Assembly (NCBI RefSeq): GCF_012396365.1
Contig: NZ_JAAXPG010000018.1
Coordinates: 62,001-126,000 of the forward strand
Source of the DNA: Nocardiopsis alborubida
GTDB taxonomy: Bacteria; Actinomycetota; Actinomycetes; Streptosporangiales; Streptosporangiaceae
Reading direction: 5' to 3'
DNA length: 64,000 nt
Within the stretch, counting starts at the first letter, position 1. The number at the start of each line of letters is the position of its first letter. The notes beneath the pieces are model-generated. The model ran no database searches. It saw nothing but the letters and a program-made list of their open reading frames with translations, and was not told the DNA's origin. Made by a program: the position numbers and the translations under genes. Positions 45,739 through 54,655 of the stretch are shown here, piece by piece.

Positions 45739-47412
45739 GTGCCCACCTTCGCGTCCCCGGACGCCCCCTTCTCCCTCTCCCGCCTGTTCGCGGCGGTCGC
45801 CGACGCCGTGCCCGACCGGACCGCCCTGGTCGCCGGTCCCCGGCGGCTCACCTACCGCGCCCTGCGCGAGCGCTCGCAGCGGCTGGCCCGCCACCTGGTC
45901 GGCGCGGGCGTGCGCCCCGGAGAGCACGTCGCCGTCCTGGCGTTCAACCGCGCCGAGTGGGTGGAGTCCTTCCTGGGGATCCTGCGCGCGGGAGCGGTCC
46001 CGGTCAACGTCAACTACCGCTACGTCGCGGGCGAACTGCGCCACGTCCTGTCCGACTCGCACGCGGTCGCGCTGATCGCGGAGGACTCGCTGGCCGGAGC
46101 GGTGGCCACGGTCCGCTCCGACCTGCCCCGGCTGCGCCACGTCCTGCTCGTCGCGGACGGCTCCGCGCGCGGGGCGCAGGGCCGCGACTACGAGGAGGCG
46201 CTGGCCTCGGCGCCCGACGACGCGGTCCTGCCCCCGACCAGCGGCGAGGACCACTACCTGCTCTACACCGGGGGCACGACGGGCTACCCCAAGGGCGTGC
46301 TGTGGCGGCAGGCGGACATCTTCCGCGCGGCCCTGGAGCGCCGCGCTCCGGGCACGCCCAGCGCCCGGACCCCGGAGGAGGTGGCCGAGCGCGCCATCCG
46401 CTGCTTCGAGCAGCGCATGCTGGTCCTCGGCCCGCTCATGCACGCGGCCGGGCAGTGGAACGCGCTGAGCATGCTGCTGTGCGGCAAGCGCGTGGTGCTG
46501 TCCACCGACCGCAGCTTCCGTCCGGACCGGGTGCTGGAGACGGCGCACCGGGAGGGCGTGCACGTGCTCCAGCTGGTGGGCGACGCCATGGCCCGCCCGC
46601 TGGCCCGCCACCTGCTCACCGAACCGGGGCTGTGTCCGGACCTGGCCTCGATCCGCTCCGGCGGCACCCCGCTCACCCCGGCGGTGCGCGCGCTGTGGCA
46701 CGCCTGGCGCGAGGACGTGTCCCTCTCCGACGCCTACGGGGGATCGGAGACGGGCGTGTGCGGCTCGGCGACCGGCGCCGAACCGGCCGGTCCGCCCGAG
46801 GCCCCGGCCCGGGTCGGCCCCTCCGGCAGCCGCAGCTTCACCATGGGCGGCAGCATCGCGGTGCTGGACGCGTCCCTGCGCCCGCTGCCGCCGGGGTCGC
46901 GTGAGGTGGGGCGGATCGCGCGCACCGGACGGATCCCGCTGGGCTACTACAACGACCCCCTGGCGACCGCACGCACCTTCCCCACCGACGCAGAGGGGCG
47001 CCGCTGGGCGCTGTCGGGCGACTTCGGGACGTGGGACGCGGACGGCTCGATCGCGCTGCTGGGACGCGGGAGCGCGGTGATCAACACCGCCGGGGAGAAG
47101 GTCTACCCCGAGGAGGTGGAGGCCGCGCTCAAGGCGCACCCCTCGGTGGAGGACGCCATCGTGGTGCCCTCGCCCGACGAGTACCTCGGACAGCGGGTGA
47201 CAGCGCTGGTCTCACTGGCCGCGGACGCCCGCCTGGAGGAGTCCGAGCTGCGCGCGTACTGCCGTGTGCGGCTGGCGGGGTTCAAGGTTCCGCGCACCGT
47301 GCACTTCGTGGACCGGGTGCGGCGTACGGCGGTCGGCAAGCAGGACTACCGGTGGGCGGCGTCGGTCACCGGGACCGGGGCGTCCGCTCCGGCCGTCCCG
47401 AGCCTCCCCTGA
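45739..47412 (+). CDS. Acyl-CoA synthetase (AMP-binding, fatty-acid type)
   Basis: Activates a carboxylic acid with ATP and CoA. 557 residues; motifs in order: LLYTGGTTGYPKGVLW (phosphate loop), LGPLMHAAGQW, DAYGGSETGV, LSGDFGTWDADGSIALLGR (hinge with conserved Asp), INTAGEKVYPEEVE, and RTAVGKQDYRWA with the catalytic lysine. It resembles the FadD-type group of actinomycetes; chain length cannot be read. The GTG at 45739 is chosen because GGGAGGT stands five bases before it; an upstream GTG (45610) would add 43 proline-rich residues. Confidence 0.9.
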   Translation: MPTFASPDAPFSLSRLFAAVADAVPDRTALVAGPRRLTYRALRERSQRLARHLVGAGVRPGEHVAVLAFNRAEWVESFLGILRAGAVPVNVNYRYVAGELRHVLSDSHAVALIAEDSLAGAVATVRSDLPRLRHVLLVADGSARGAQGRDYEEALASAPDDAVLPPTSGEDHYLLYTGGTTGYPKGVLWRQADIFRAALERRAPGTPSARTPEEVAERAIRCFEQRMLVLGPLMHAAGQWNALSMLLCGKRVVLSTDRSFRPDRVLETAHREGVHVLQLVGDAMARPLARHLLTEPGLCPDLASIRSGGTPLTPAVRALWHAWREDVSLSDAYGGSETGVCGSATGAEPAGPPEAPARVGPSGSRSFTMGGSIAVLDASLRPLPPGSREVGRIARTGRIPLGYYNDPLATARTFPTDAEGRRWALSGDFGTWDADGSIALLGRGSAVINTAGEKVYPEEVEAALKAHPSVEDAIVVPSPDEYLGQRVTALVSLAADARLEESELRAYCRVRLAGFKVPRTVHFVDRVRRTAVGKQDYRWAASVTGTGASAPAVPSLP

Positions 47413-47864
47413 GCGTCGGCCCCGGCGCAGCTTCCGGAGCGGGGCGGGGCCGTGTCCGGGGCAAGCCTCGCAGCCGGACTCCCCGGTTCCGCGGTCCCCC
47501 GCTGCGGAACTCCGCACCGGGGCGATACAGGACCCTTCATTTCGGGCACAGGGTCAATACGGACTTACCCAGCCGAAACAGGGGTTGCGCATGTTTCCGA
47601 CCGCTCTCCACCCGCTCCGCCACCGCTAGACTGGCGTCGCCTGGTTCCAGGCCCCACGGTTTCCTCTCCCCCGCTCCGACCGGATCGCACACTTCCGGCC
47701 GGGGCCGCGACCGGTTCCACCGCGCACCGTTCGGGGCCGTGGAACGCGTGGACCACCTTTGACCCACCTCCCACCCGTGCACATGGTGCGCGTGCGGTGA
47801 CACCACTAGGACGGAGGACGGCGCGCTTCCCCGGGTTCCGCCCGGAGCGCGTCCAAGAACCCAG
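47413..47864. other. 452-bp intergenic region upstream of the DUF368 gene
   Basis: A stem GTTCCGC/GCGGAAC (47486-47510) may terminate the synthetase transcript. TAGACT (47627-47632) is a possible -10 element, which would give the DUF368-DedA operon a leader of about 230 nt. Nothing else was recognised. Confidence 0.4.
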
Positions 47865-48794
47865 ATGCCCAACTCAGTAGGCAGCTACATCTTCAACGCG
47901 GTGCGCGGCGGCGCCGTGGGCGCCTCGGAGGCCCTTCCCGGTATCAGCGGCGGCACGGTCGCCCTCATCGTCGGCCTCTACGACAAGCTCATCGGCGGCG
48001 CCGGCCACATGGTCAGCGGCCTCAGGCGCTACGTCACCGACGTCCCGCGCGGGCGCGGAAGGGAACGTGCCCAGGAGCAGTTCCGCCAGGTGGACTGGAG
48101 CGTGCTGATCCCCGCGCTCGTCGGCATGGTGGCCTTCCTCGGCATGGCGGCCGTGGTCCTCGCGCCGCTGGTCGAGACCCACACCCAGTACGCGTACGCG
48201 CTGTTCTTCGGCCTGGTCCTGGCCTGCCTGTGGATCCCCTACACCGGTGCGGGCCAGAAGTGGCGGGCCTGGCACTACCTCGTCGCCCTGGTCTTCGCCG
48301 CGGGCGCGTTCTTCCTCACCGGCCTGCCCGGCGCCAACCTGCCCACCCACCCGGTGGTCGTCTTCCTCGCCGCGGCGGTGGCCGTCTGCGCCCTGGTCCT
48401 TCCCGGGCTGTCCGGATCCTTCATCCTGCTCACGCTGGGCCTGTACGAGCCCACGATCAGCGCGGTCGGGGACATGGACGTCGCCTACCTCTCGGTGTTC
48501 GCCCTCGGCATGCTCACGGGCCTGTCGCTGTTCGTGAAGCTGCTCCAGTACCTGTTGGAGAACTTCCACCACATGACCCTGGTGGTCCTCACCGGCCTCA
48601 TGGCCGGTTCGCTGCGCGCCCTGTGGCCGTGGCAGGACGAGGACCGCACGTTCCTGCCCCCCACCGACGTCCCCGTGACGGTGGTCCTGATGGCTGTCGG
48701 TTTCGCGATCGTGGCGGCGGCCATCGTCTGGGAAAGCCGTAAGCGCCGCCGGGTGGAGGAATCCGAGCACGGCCGGGTTCCCACCCACGTCTGA
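47865..48794 (+). CDS. DUF368 membrane protein (PopT-type polyprenyl-phosphate transporter family)
   Basis: A 309-residue multi-pass membrane protein of the DUF368 family. Family signatures seen: GGAVGASEALPGISGGTVALIVGLYD at the N-terminus (re-entrant region, split here as GASEALPGISGG and LIVGLYDKLI), FFGLVLACLW, and the internal repeat LPGLSGSFILLTLGLYEP. Genetic work on other bacteria assigns DUF368 proteins to undecaprenyl-phosphate translocation back to the cytoplasmic face. ATG at 47865 has only a weak ribosome site. A DedA gene follows 19 bases downstream. Confidence 0.9.
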   Translation: MPNSVGSYIFNAVRGGAVGASEALPGISGGTVALIVGLYDKLIGGAGHMVSGLRRYVTDVPRGRGRERAQEQFRQVDWSVLIPALVGMVAFLGMAAVVLAPLVETHTQYAYALFFGLVLACLWIPYTGAGQKWRAWHYLVALVFAAGAFFLTGLPGANLPTHPVVVFLAAAVAVCALVLPGLSGSFILLTLGLYEPTISAVGDMDVAYLSVFALGMLTGLSLFVKLLQYLLENFHHMTLVVLTGLMAGSLRALWPWQDEDRTFLPPTDVPVTVVLMAVGFAIVAAAIVWESRKRRRVEESEHGRVPTHV

Positions 48795-48813
48795 GAACGA
48801 GGACGACAACCGC

Positions 48814-49509
48814 ATGACGACGAACCTGCTGACGACCGCGACCTCGACGACGGACGTCGACGTCGCCCACGAGTACGAGGGATTCATCGGGTGGGTCCTG
48901 AGCCTGATGACGACCCTGGGCGAACCCGGTGTCGGCGTGGCGCTGTTCATCGAGACCTTCTTCCCGCCGATGCCCAGTGAGGCGGTCCTGCCCGGCGCCG
49001 GGTTCCTCGCCTACGCCGGGCACATGAACGTGTGGCTCGCCATCCTGTGGGCGACGATCGGCTGCCTGGTCGGCGCGTGGGGCTTCTACGCCATCGGCGC
49101 GCTCCTGGGCCGCGACCGCACCGCCTGGCTGGTCGAGAAGACCCCGCTTCTGGAGATCGAGGACTTCTACAAGGCCGAGCGCTTCTTCACCCGCTTCGGC
49201 GGCCTCGCCGTCCTGCTGGGCCGGTGCGTGCCCCTGGTCCGCAGCTTCATCTCGGTGCCCGCCGGGATCGAGCGGATGCCCCTGTTCAAGTTCTCGCTGT
49301 ACACGGTCATCGGCTCCGCGGTGTGGAACACGATCTGGATCGGCCTCGGCTACGTCTTCGGCCCGGCCATCGAGCCCGTCCTGGCCCGGTGGAGCGGCGT
49401 GATCAGCAACGTCGTGGTCGTGATCATCGGCCTGCTGGTGCTGTGGTTCATCCTGGCCCGCGTCTACAAGCGGACCAAGGCCCGCCGGGCCGAGGGCACC
49501 TCCGCCTGA
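48814..49509 (+). CDS. DedA-family membrane protein (UptA-type)
   Basis: A 231-residue membrane protein of the SNARE-associated/DedA family. Motifs: LFIETFFPPMPSE (conserved Glu), LPGAGFLAY, the loop FTRFGGLAVLLGRCVPLVRSFIS with two conserved arginines (split GRCVPLVRSFISVPAG), and five to six helices. DedA proteins have been linked to undecaprenyl-phosphate recycling. ATG at 48814 follows GAGGACGAC. Adjacent to DUF368 in one operon, so both probably serve carrier-lipid return for wall and glycan synthesis. Confidence 0.92.
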   Translation: MTTNLLTTATSTTDVDVAHEYEGFIGWVLSLMTTLGEPGVGVALFIETFFPPMPSEAVLPGAGFLAYAGHMNVWLAILWATIGCLVGAWGFYAIGALLGRDRTAWLVEKTPLLEIEDFYKAERFFTRFGGLAVLLGRCVPLVRSFISVPAGIERMPLFKFSLYTVIGSAVWNTIWIGLGYVFGPAIEPVLARWSGVISNVVVVIIGLLVLWFILARVYKRTKARRAEGTSA

Positions 49510-49549
49510 GGTCCCTCCCCCCGGGGCGCCCTCCCCCGTGAACCCCTCC

Positions 49550-49581
49550 AGGGGTCCGCCCGCATCCCCGGGCGGACCCCT
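49550..49581 (+). terminator. Terminator after the DUF368-DedA operon
   Basis: Perfect 13-bp stem AGGGGTCCGCCCG/CGGGCGGACCCCT with loop CATCCC, then TCGGCGTTCTG. Confidence 0.75.
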
Positions 49582-49654
49582 TCGGCGTTCTGTGGATATC
49601 CTGCCCGGAACACACCGACAAGCACATACCGGCCGGGGCCGCCGACGCGGTCCC

Positions 49655-49733
49655 GGAGGCGCGGGGTGCCGGGACGCGTTCCCGGCTGAGAGCACACCCG
49701 TCGAACCTGCCCTAGTTAGCACTAGCGAAGGAA
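49655..49733 (+). promoter_or_regulatory. TPP riboswitch (THI element)
   Basis: Conserved TPP aptamer blocks appear in order: GCGGGGTGCC, a variable stem, GGCTGAGAGCACACCCG, TCGAACCTGCCCTAG, and CACTAGCGAAGGAA. The last block contains GAAGGA, the thiD ribosome site, five bases before the ATG, so thiamine pyrophosphate would block translation. Boundaries are approximate. Confidence 0.88.
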
Positions 49734-49737
49734 CGCC

Positions 49738-50541
49738 ATGAGCGCGTACAACATCGTGTCCATCGCCGGCAGCGACCCCAGCGGGGGCGCGGGAGTCCAG
49801 GCCGACCTCAAGGCCTTCTCCGCGCACGGGACCTTCGGGATGACCGTGGTCACCGCGCTCACCGCCCAGTCCACGCGCGGCGTCACCGGGGTCCACCCGG
49901 TCCCGGCGCGGTTCGTCGCCCACCAGATGGACACCCTCTTCGCCGACGCCGCCGTGCACGCGGTCAAGGTGGGCATGCTGGGTACCTCGGAGGTCACCGA
50001 GGCCGTGGCCGAGGCGATCGACCATCACGCGCTGCCGAACGTGGTGGTGGACCCGGTGATGGTCGCCAAGAGCGGGGACCGGCTGCTGGAGGCCTCGGCC
50101 GTCGACGCGCTGCGCACCAAGCTCCTGCCCCGCGCGGACCTGGTCACCCCGAACCTGCCCGAGGCCGCCGACCTGCTGGAGGAGCCCGAGGCTACCGACC
50201 TGGCGTCGATGCGCGCCCAGGCCTGGCGGCTGCTGGAGCTCGGCCCGCGCCGGGTCCTGCTCAAGGGCGGCCACCTGGCCGGCGGGGAGAGCGTCGACGT
50301 CCTGGTCTCCCGGGACGCCGACCCGGTCGAGTTCCGCGCCCCGAGGGTGGCCACCCGCAACACGCACGGCACCGGTTGCACGCTGTCCTCCTCGATCGCG
50401 GCCCTGCTGCCGCAGCGGCCGGACGTGGCCGCCGCGGTGGGCGGCGCCAAGGACTACCTGACCGAGGCCATCCGGCGCGCCGACGAGATCGACGCGGGCG
50501 GCGGACAGGGCCCTGTGCACCACTTCCACGCCTGGTGGTAG
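49738..50541 (+). CDS. thiD: Hydroxymethylpyrimidine/phosphomethylpyrimidine kinase
   Basis: Phosphorylates HMP and HMP-P to HMP-PP in thiamine synthesis. 267 residues of the ribokinase fold: [20 protein letters not shown] at the N-terminus, [31 protein letters not shown] and the anion-hole/catalytic [17 protein letters not shown] at 49738 is fixed by the riboswitch-embedded ribosome site. It stands alone; thiC, thiE and thiM are not in the window. Confidence 0.95.
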   Translation: MSAYNIVSIAGSDPSGGAGVQADLKAFSAHGTFGMTVVTALTAQSTRGVTGVHPVPARFVAHQMDTLFADAAVHAVKVGMLGTSEVTEAVAEAIDHHALPNVVVDPVMVAKSGDRLLEASAVDALRTKLLPRADLVTPNLPEAADLLEEPEATDLASMRAQAWRLLELGPRRVLLKGGHLAGGESVDVLVSRDADPVEFRAPRVATRNTHGTGCTLSSSIAALLPQRPDVAAAVGGAKDYLTEAIRRADEIDAGGGQGPVHHFHAWW

Positions 50542-50593
50542 CAGCGGCGTCACCGGACCCGTTGACCTGCGGGTCCATGATCAGCCGGAGACG

Positions 50594-50634
50594 ACGAGGA
50601 GGGGGACCGGCCCCGTGCCGGTCCCCCTCCTCGT
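50594..50634. terminator. Bidirectional terminator
   Basis: Perfect 18-bp stem (arms begin ACGAGGAGGGGG and end CCCCCTCCTCGT) with loop CCCGT between the convergent thiD and symporter genes. Confidence 0.85.
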
Positions 50635-50660
50635 CCCGTCCTCCCGCGGAGGCGGAGCTC

Positions 50661-52076
50661 CTACTTGGTCACGTCCTCCATGATCTTGTCCGGGTCCCTC
50701 CAGTCGGGGTGGGCGAAGAACTTGCGCGTCTCCGCCGCGATGACCGGGGACAGCAGCAGGAGTCCGATGAGGTTGGGCAGGGCCATCAGGCCGTTGGCGA
50801 TGTCGCTGAACAGCCAGACCGAGTCCAGGCTGGCGACCGCGCCCACGTAGATGACGGCGATGAACACCAGGCGGTAGGGCAGGACCAGGCGGCGGCCGCC
50901 CAGGAACACCATGCAGCGCTCGCCGTAGTAGGCCCATCCGAGCAGGGTGGTGAAGGCGAACACGGCCACCGCGACGGCCACGATGACGGCACCGGCCGGA
51001 GCGAGCGCGGGGCTGATCGACCCCAGGCCCGTGGAGATCGCGTTGCTGGTCATCAGCGAGCCGTCCCCGTCACCGCTGGTCCAGACGCCGGTGGTGATGA
51101 TGACCAGGCAGGTCATGGTGACCACGATGATGGTGTCGATGAAGGTCTGGGTCATCGAGACCATGGCCTGTCGGACCGGCTGGTTGGTCTTGGCGGCGGC
51201 GGCGGCGATGGCCCCGGTGCCCAGGCCCGACTCGTTGGAGAAGATGCCGCGGGCGAAGCCCTGCTGGATGGCGAGCATGATGCCCGCCCCGGCGAAGCCG
51301 CCCGTGGCCGCGGTGCCGGTGAAGGCGTCGGTCACCACAAGCTGGAGCGCGGGGAGGATCGCGGCCCAGTTGACGGCCAGGATGACCAGGCAGACACCCA
51401 CGTAGCCGATGATCATGATCGGCACGAGGCCGGAGGCGACGCGGCCGATGCTCTTGATGCCGCCGAGGATGACGGCGCCCGCGAGGACCACGAGTGCCAG
51501 GCCCACCATCCACGTGTCCAGCGGAGTGACGCTGGTGATCTGCTGCGCGACGGCGTTGGCCTGGGTGCCGTTGCCGATACCGAAGGCGGCGATGGCGCCG
51601 AAGACCGCGAAGGCGACGCCCAGGGTGGTGCCCAGGCCGCCGCGGATCCCGTACTTGAGGTAGTACATCGGGCCGCCGCTCTGCTCGCCCTTGGCGTCGG
51701 TGCGGCGGAACTTCACGCCCAGGAGGGCCTCGCTGTACTTGGTGGCCATGCCGAGGAAGCCGACGACCCACATCCAGAACAGCGCACCGGGGCCGCCGAC
51801 GCCGATGGCGAGCGCGGCACCGGCGATGTTGCCGACGCCGACGGTGGCGGCCAGTGCCGTGCTCAGCGCCTGGTAGTGAGAGATGTCGCCCTCGACGGAG
51901 TCGTCCTCCTTGCGCCGGACGACGGCGAGCCACAGCGCGTGCGGCAGCCGGAGGAGCTGGAGCAGGCGGAGTCGGATCGTGAGGAACAGGCCGACACCGA
52001 ACAGCAGCGGAATGAGGACGAAGGGCCCCCAGATGATGCTGCTGACGATGCCAGCCATTTCGAGGAGCTGGTCCAC
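50661..52076 (-). CDS. Sodium:alanine/glycine symporter (AGCS family)
   Basis: Imports alanine or glycine with sodium; 471 residues, ten to eleven helices. Family signatures: LSTALAATVGVGNIAGAALAI (sodium/amino-acid site, quoted in part ATVGVGNIAG), GGPGALFWMWVVGFLGMATKY, SGGPMYYLKYG and GFARGIFSNESGLGTG. GTG at 52076 has GGGAG eight bases upstream; an internal ATG (MAGIVSS) is an alternative about ten codons later. Single gene. The alanine link with ald is functional inference only, since the genes are 20 kb apart. Confidence 0.93.
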   Translation of the reverse strand: MDQLLEMAGIVSSIIWGPFVLIPLLFGVGLFLTIRLRLLQLLRLPHALWLAVVRRKEDDSVEGDISHYQALSTALAATVGVGNIAGAALAIGVGGPGALFWMWVVGFLGMATKYSEALLGVKFRRTDAKGEQSGGPMYYLKYGIRGGLGTTLGVAFAVFGAIAAFGIGNGTQANAVAQQITSVTPLDTWMVGLALVVLAGAVILGGIKSIGRVASGLVPIMIIGYVGVCLVILAVNWAAILPALQLVVTDAFTGTAATGGFAGAGIMLAIQQGFARGIFSNESGLGTGAIAAAAAKTNQPVRQAMVSMTQTFIDTIIVVTMTCLVIITTGVWTSGDGDGSLMTSNAISTGLGSISPALAPAGAVIVAVAVAVFAFTTLLGWAYYGERCMVFLGGRRLVLPYRLVFIAVIYVGAVASLDSVWLFSDIANGLMALPNLIGLLLLSPVIAAETRKFFAHPDWRDPDKIMEDVTK

Positions 52077-52554
52077 AGGGGATCTCCCTATCGGTGAGTG
52101 GTGGAGGCGGGGGGTCGCCGGTACCGGAGTACGGGGGATCCGACGCCCTCGCGATCGCTTCGGCACTGGTGGAGGCCCGCGATACCGGCAAAGAATTGCA
52201 TCGACGCGTAACAAACACATCACACGTGTTCCACATGCCGGTTTCTTCGGGAACTTCCGGTTTCCCTTCCGCGTACCCCCGGCTACGGGCGGTGTTCTCC
52301 GGCGAGGCTCGCGCTCCCGGCGGGGGCCGGGGAGGGGGCTTCGCCCGGACGGCGGCACACCAGCTGGAGCCGGTGCGGCCCACGCGGAACACGGCCCGGC
52401 TCGGAACGCGGTCCGGTGCGGCCGTACGGACGGCGGGCCGGTACGACCGCTGTGGGCCCGGCACGACCGCGGCGGGCTCCGGGGCTCCGTGTCCCGGGCG
52501 AGCGCGACCGGCACGGGCGGGAAGGCCCCGGCCGGTACGGACGGCGCCGGGGTC
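52077..52554. other. 478-bp intergenic region
   Basis: 52170-52275 is less GC-rich than its surroundings and holds a small palindrome ACACGTGT and several TGTG motifs that suit the symporter promoter region, but no clear -35/-10 pair. The remainder is proline/arginine-coding noise on both strands; no gene called. Confidence 0.45.
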
Positions 52555-52809
52555 CTAGGTGCGGTCCTCCTCGTCGGCCTGGGCCAGGGCGAGTCTGCTG
52601 AGGGCCGCCGCGGCCTCGTCGGGGTCCGCGCCCTGTCCCACCGCCACGCCCAGGAGGTAGGTGGTGAGGGGCGCGGCGGGCCGGGCCACGGAGTGGGCGG
52701 CGTCCCGGGCGAGGTCGAGCACCCGGTCGACGTCCTCCTTGCGGAGCGGTTCGGTACCGGTCAGGCCCAGTTCGCTTCGAACCGCTTCGGCCCATTCCAC
52801 GAGGGTCAC
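52555..52809 (-). CDS. DUF6457-family small protein
   Basis: An 84-residue helical protein: TLVEWAEAVRSELGL, then VLDLARDAAHSVARPAAPLTTYLLGVAVG, the recognisable DUF6457 signature (quoted in part), and an acidic end. Homologues are often next to molybdenum-cofactor genes, which are not seen here. GTG at 52809 is preceded by TAAGGAG at seven bases. Divergent from a GT4 gene. Function unknown. Confidence 0.8.
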   Translation of the reverse strand: MTLVEWAEAVRSELGLTGTEPLRKEDVDRVLDLARDAAHSVARPAAPLTTYLLGVAVGQGADPDEAAAALSRLALAQADEEDRT

Positions 52810-52826
52810 CGCATGACTCCTTAGAG

Positions 52827-52836
52827 CAATATATTG
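52827..52836. promoter_or_regulatory. AT-rich palindrome upstream of the DUF6457 gene
   Basis: CAATATATTG is a perfect palindrome in an island (52820-52857) that is strikingly AT-rich for this genome. TATATT within it could be the -10 element for the minus-strand gene. Confidence 0.4.
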
Positions 52837-52987
52837 GCTACATTCAGCAATCATATCCACCGGGGGGTCACCCGGCGGACACACGGGCACACGGGCGCGG
52901 TCACCGACCGCTCGAACTGCCCACGCCTGGTCTTCGGGCGCGGTTCCCCCGCCCCCAAACCGAGGTTCACCCCACGAGCCTAGCGTC

Positions 52988-53030
52988 GGAGGCAGCCGTC
53001 CCCGGCGTAGGCAGCCGTTCCCCCGGCGTT
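52988..53030 (+). repeat. Two copies of a 20-21 base direct repeat
   Basis: GGCAGCCGTCCCCGGCGTA is followed immediately by GGCAGCCGTTCCCCCGGCGT. Similar TCCCCGGCC units continue into the 5' coding end of the GT4 gene, giving its Thr-Ser-Pro-Ala repeats. Confidence 0.6.
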
Positions 53031-53043
53031 GGGAGCCACCCGC

Positions 53044-54417
53044 ATGTCCCCGACCGACCGTACGTCTCCGGCCACTCGCACGTCCCCGGCCGCTCACCCG
53101 CCCTCGGCCACACGTGTCGCGCCCCCGGCGCCTCCGGCCGTTCCCCGGCCCGCGAACGACCACGTGTCCACGACCGCTCGCGTTCCCGCTGCCGGGCACG
53201 GCGCTCCGGCGGCCCGCACGCCCTCGCCCGACCGCGTCCCCCCGTCCGACGCCCGCGGCCCGCTGCGCGTGGCGATCGTGACGGAATCCTTCCTCCCCCA
53301 GGTCAACGGGGTGACCAACTCCGTGTGCCGGGTCGCCGACCTGCTGGCCGCGCGCGGCCACGAGGCCCTGGTGCTGGCTCCCGGCACCGGCCCCTCCTCC
53401 TACGCGGGCTTCCCGGTGGTCCGGCTGCCCTCCGTGCCGCTGCCGTTCTACCGCGACTTCTCCGTGGGGCTGCCCGCCCGGCGCGTGATGACCGCCGCGA
53501 TCCGCGCCTTCTCCCCCGACGTGCTGCACCTGGCCTCCCCCGCCCTGCTCGGGGCGGCGGCCGTGGAGACCGCCCGGCGCTGGGCGCTGCCGACCGTGGC
53601 GGTGTTCCAGACCGACCTTCCCGGCTTCGCCGGGCGCTACCGCCTGCCCGGCGGGGACACCCTGTGGTCGCTGCTGCGGCGCACGCACGCCGCGGTGGAC
53701 CGGACGCTGGCGCCGTCCTCGGCCACCATGGAGGCACTGTCCGCGCGGGGGTTCCCCCGGCTGGACCTGTGGCGCCGCGGGGTCGACGCCCAGCGCTTCT
53801 CCCCCGTGCACCGCGACGAGGAGCTGCGGCGCAGGATCGCTCCGGGCGGGGAGACGATCGTGGGCTACGTGGGGCGGCTGGCCAGGGACAAGCGGGTGGA
53901 GATGCTGGAACACGTGTCCCGCCTGCGCGGGATCAGGCTGGTCGTGGTGGGGGACGGCCCCGAGCAGGCGCGTCTGCGCAGGCGCCTGCCCGACGCGGTG
54001 TTCACCGGGCAGCGCACCGGCGGCGACCTGTCGCGTCTGTACGCGTCCATGGACGTGTTCGTGCACACCGGGGCGGACGAGACGTTCTGCCAGGCCGTCC
54101 AGGAGGCGCTGGCCTCCGGGGTGCCGGTGGTGGCCCCCGCCTCGGGCGGACCGCTGGACCTGGTGGTACCCGAACACAACGGGCTGCTGTACGCCCCGGA
54201 CTCGGTGCGCGAGCTGCGGGTGGCGGTGGGCCGGCTGGCCCACAACCGCCAGGTGCGGGAGCGGATGGCGCGGGGCGCCCGGCCCTCGGTGGAGCACCGT
54301 ACGTGGGAGGCGGTCGGTGAGCAGCTGCTCGACCACTACCGGTCGGTGATCGCCTCCAGCGCGGAGCTGGCCGCGCGCGAGGCGGGGGTGGGAGGCGCTC
54401 CGTCCGGCCTGGGGTGA
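53044..54417 (+). CDS. GT4 glycosyltransferase, mannosyltransferase-like
   Basis: A 457-residue GT-B enzyme resembling the actinobacterial alpha-mannosyltransferases (MgtA/PimB type). The first 75 residues are low-complexity with repeats RTSPATRTSPAA. The fold then begins LRVAIVTESFLPQVNGVTNSV; later VFQTDLPGFAGRY, VGYVGRLARDKRVEML, and the donor loop TFCQAVQEALASGVPVVAPASGGPLDLV (E-x7-E form). The start is uncertain: ATG at 53044 has GGGAG upstream, but the repeat-rich segment may not be translated. No signal peptide; membrane association through lipid acceptor is usual. Confidence 0.86.
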   Translation: MSPTDRTSPATRTSPAAHPPSATRVAPPAPPAVPRPANDHVSTTARVPAAGHGAPAARTPSPDRVPPSDARGPLRVAIVTESFLPQVNGVTNSVCRVADLLAARGHEALVLAPGTGPSSYAGFPVVRLPSVPLPFYRDFSVGLPARRVMTAAIRAFSPDVLHLASPALLGAAAVETARRWALPTVAVFQTDLPGFAGRYRLPGGDTLWSLLRRTHAAVDRTLAPSSATMEALSARGFPRLDLWRRGVDAQRFSPVHRDEELRRRIAPGGETIVGYVGRLARDKRVEMLEHVSRLRGIRLVVVGDGPEQARLRRRLPDAVFTGQRTGGDLSRLYASMDVFVHTGADETFCQAVQEALASGVPVVAPASGGPLDLVVPEHNGLLYAPDSVRELRVAVGRLAHNRQVRERMARGARPSVEHRTWEAVGEQLLDHYRSVIASSAELAAREAGVGGAPSGLG

Positions 54418-54567
54418 GCGCCCGGGCGGCGGCCGTACCGGACGAGGGTCCGGTGGGACTCGGAGCCGGGACGGGAACGTGTCGCCGAAGCGGGGGCGAG
54501 CCGCCGGTGGCGGGGAGTCTGCCGCCGAGGGGCCCGGGCGTCGCGCCCCACGGGACCGGACAGGGAT

Positions 54568-54604
54568 CCGGCCTCCCCCGGAAGGAGCGGCCGGGGGAGG
54601 CCGG
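54568..54604. terminator. Terminator, first of a tandem pair
   Basis: Perfect 14-bp stem CCGGCCTCCCCCGG/CCGGGGGAGGCCGG with a nine-base loop, between convergent genes. Confidence 0.75.
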
Positions 54605-54612
54605 ATGACGGT

Positions 54613-54646
54613 GCGTCCGCCCCGCCCCCTTACACGGGGCGGACGC
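54613..54646. terminator. Terminator, second of a tandem pair
   Basis: Perfect 12-bp stem GCGTCCGCCCCG/CGGGGCGGACGC with a ten-base loop, eight bases after the first hairpin and just before the aminotransferase stop. Confidence 0.75.
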
Positions 54647-54655
54647 CGGAACCGG

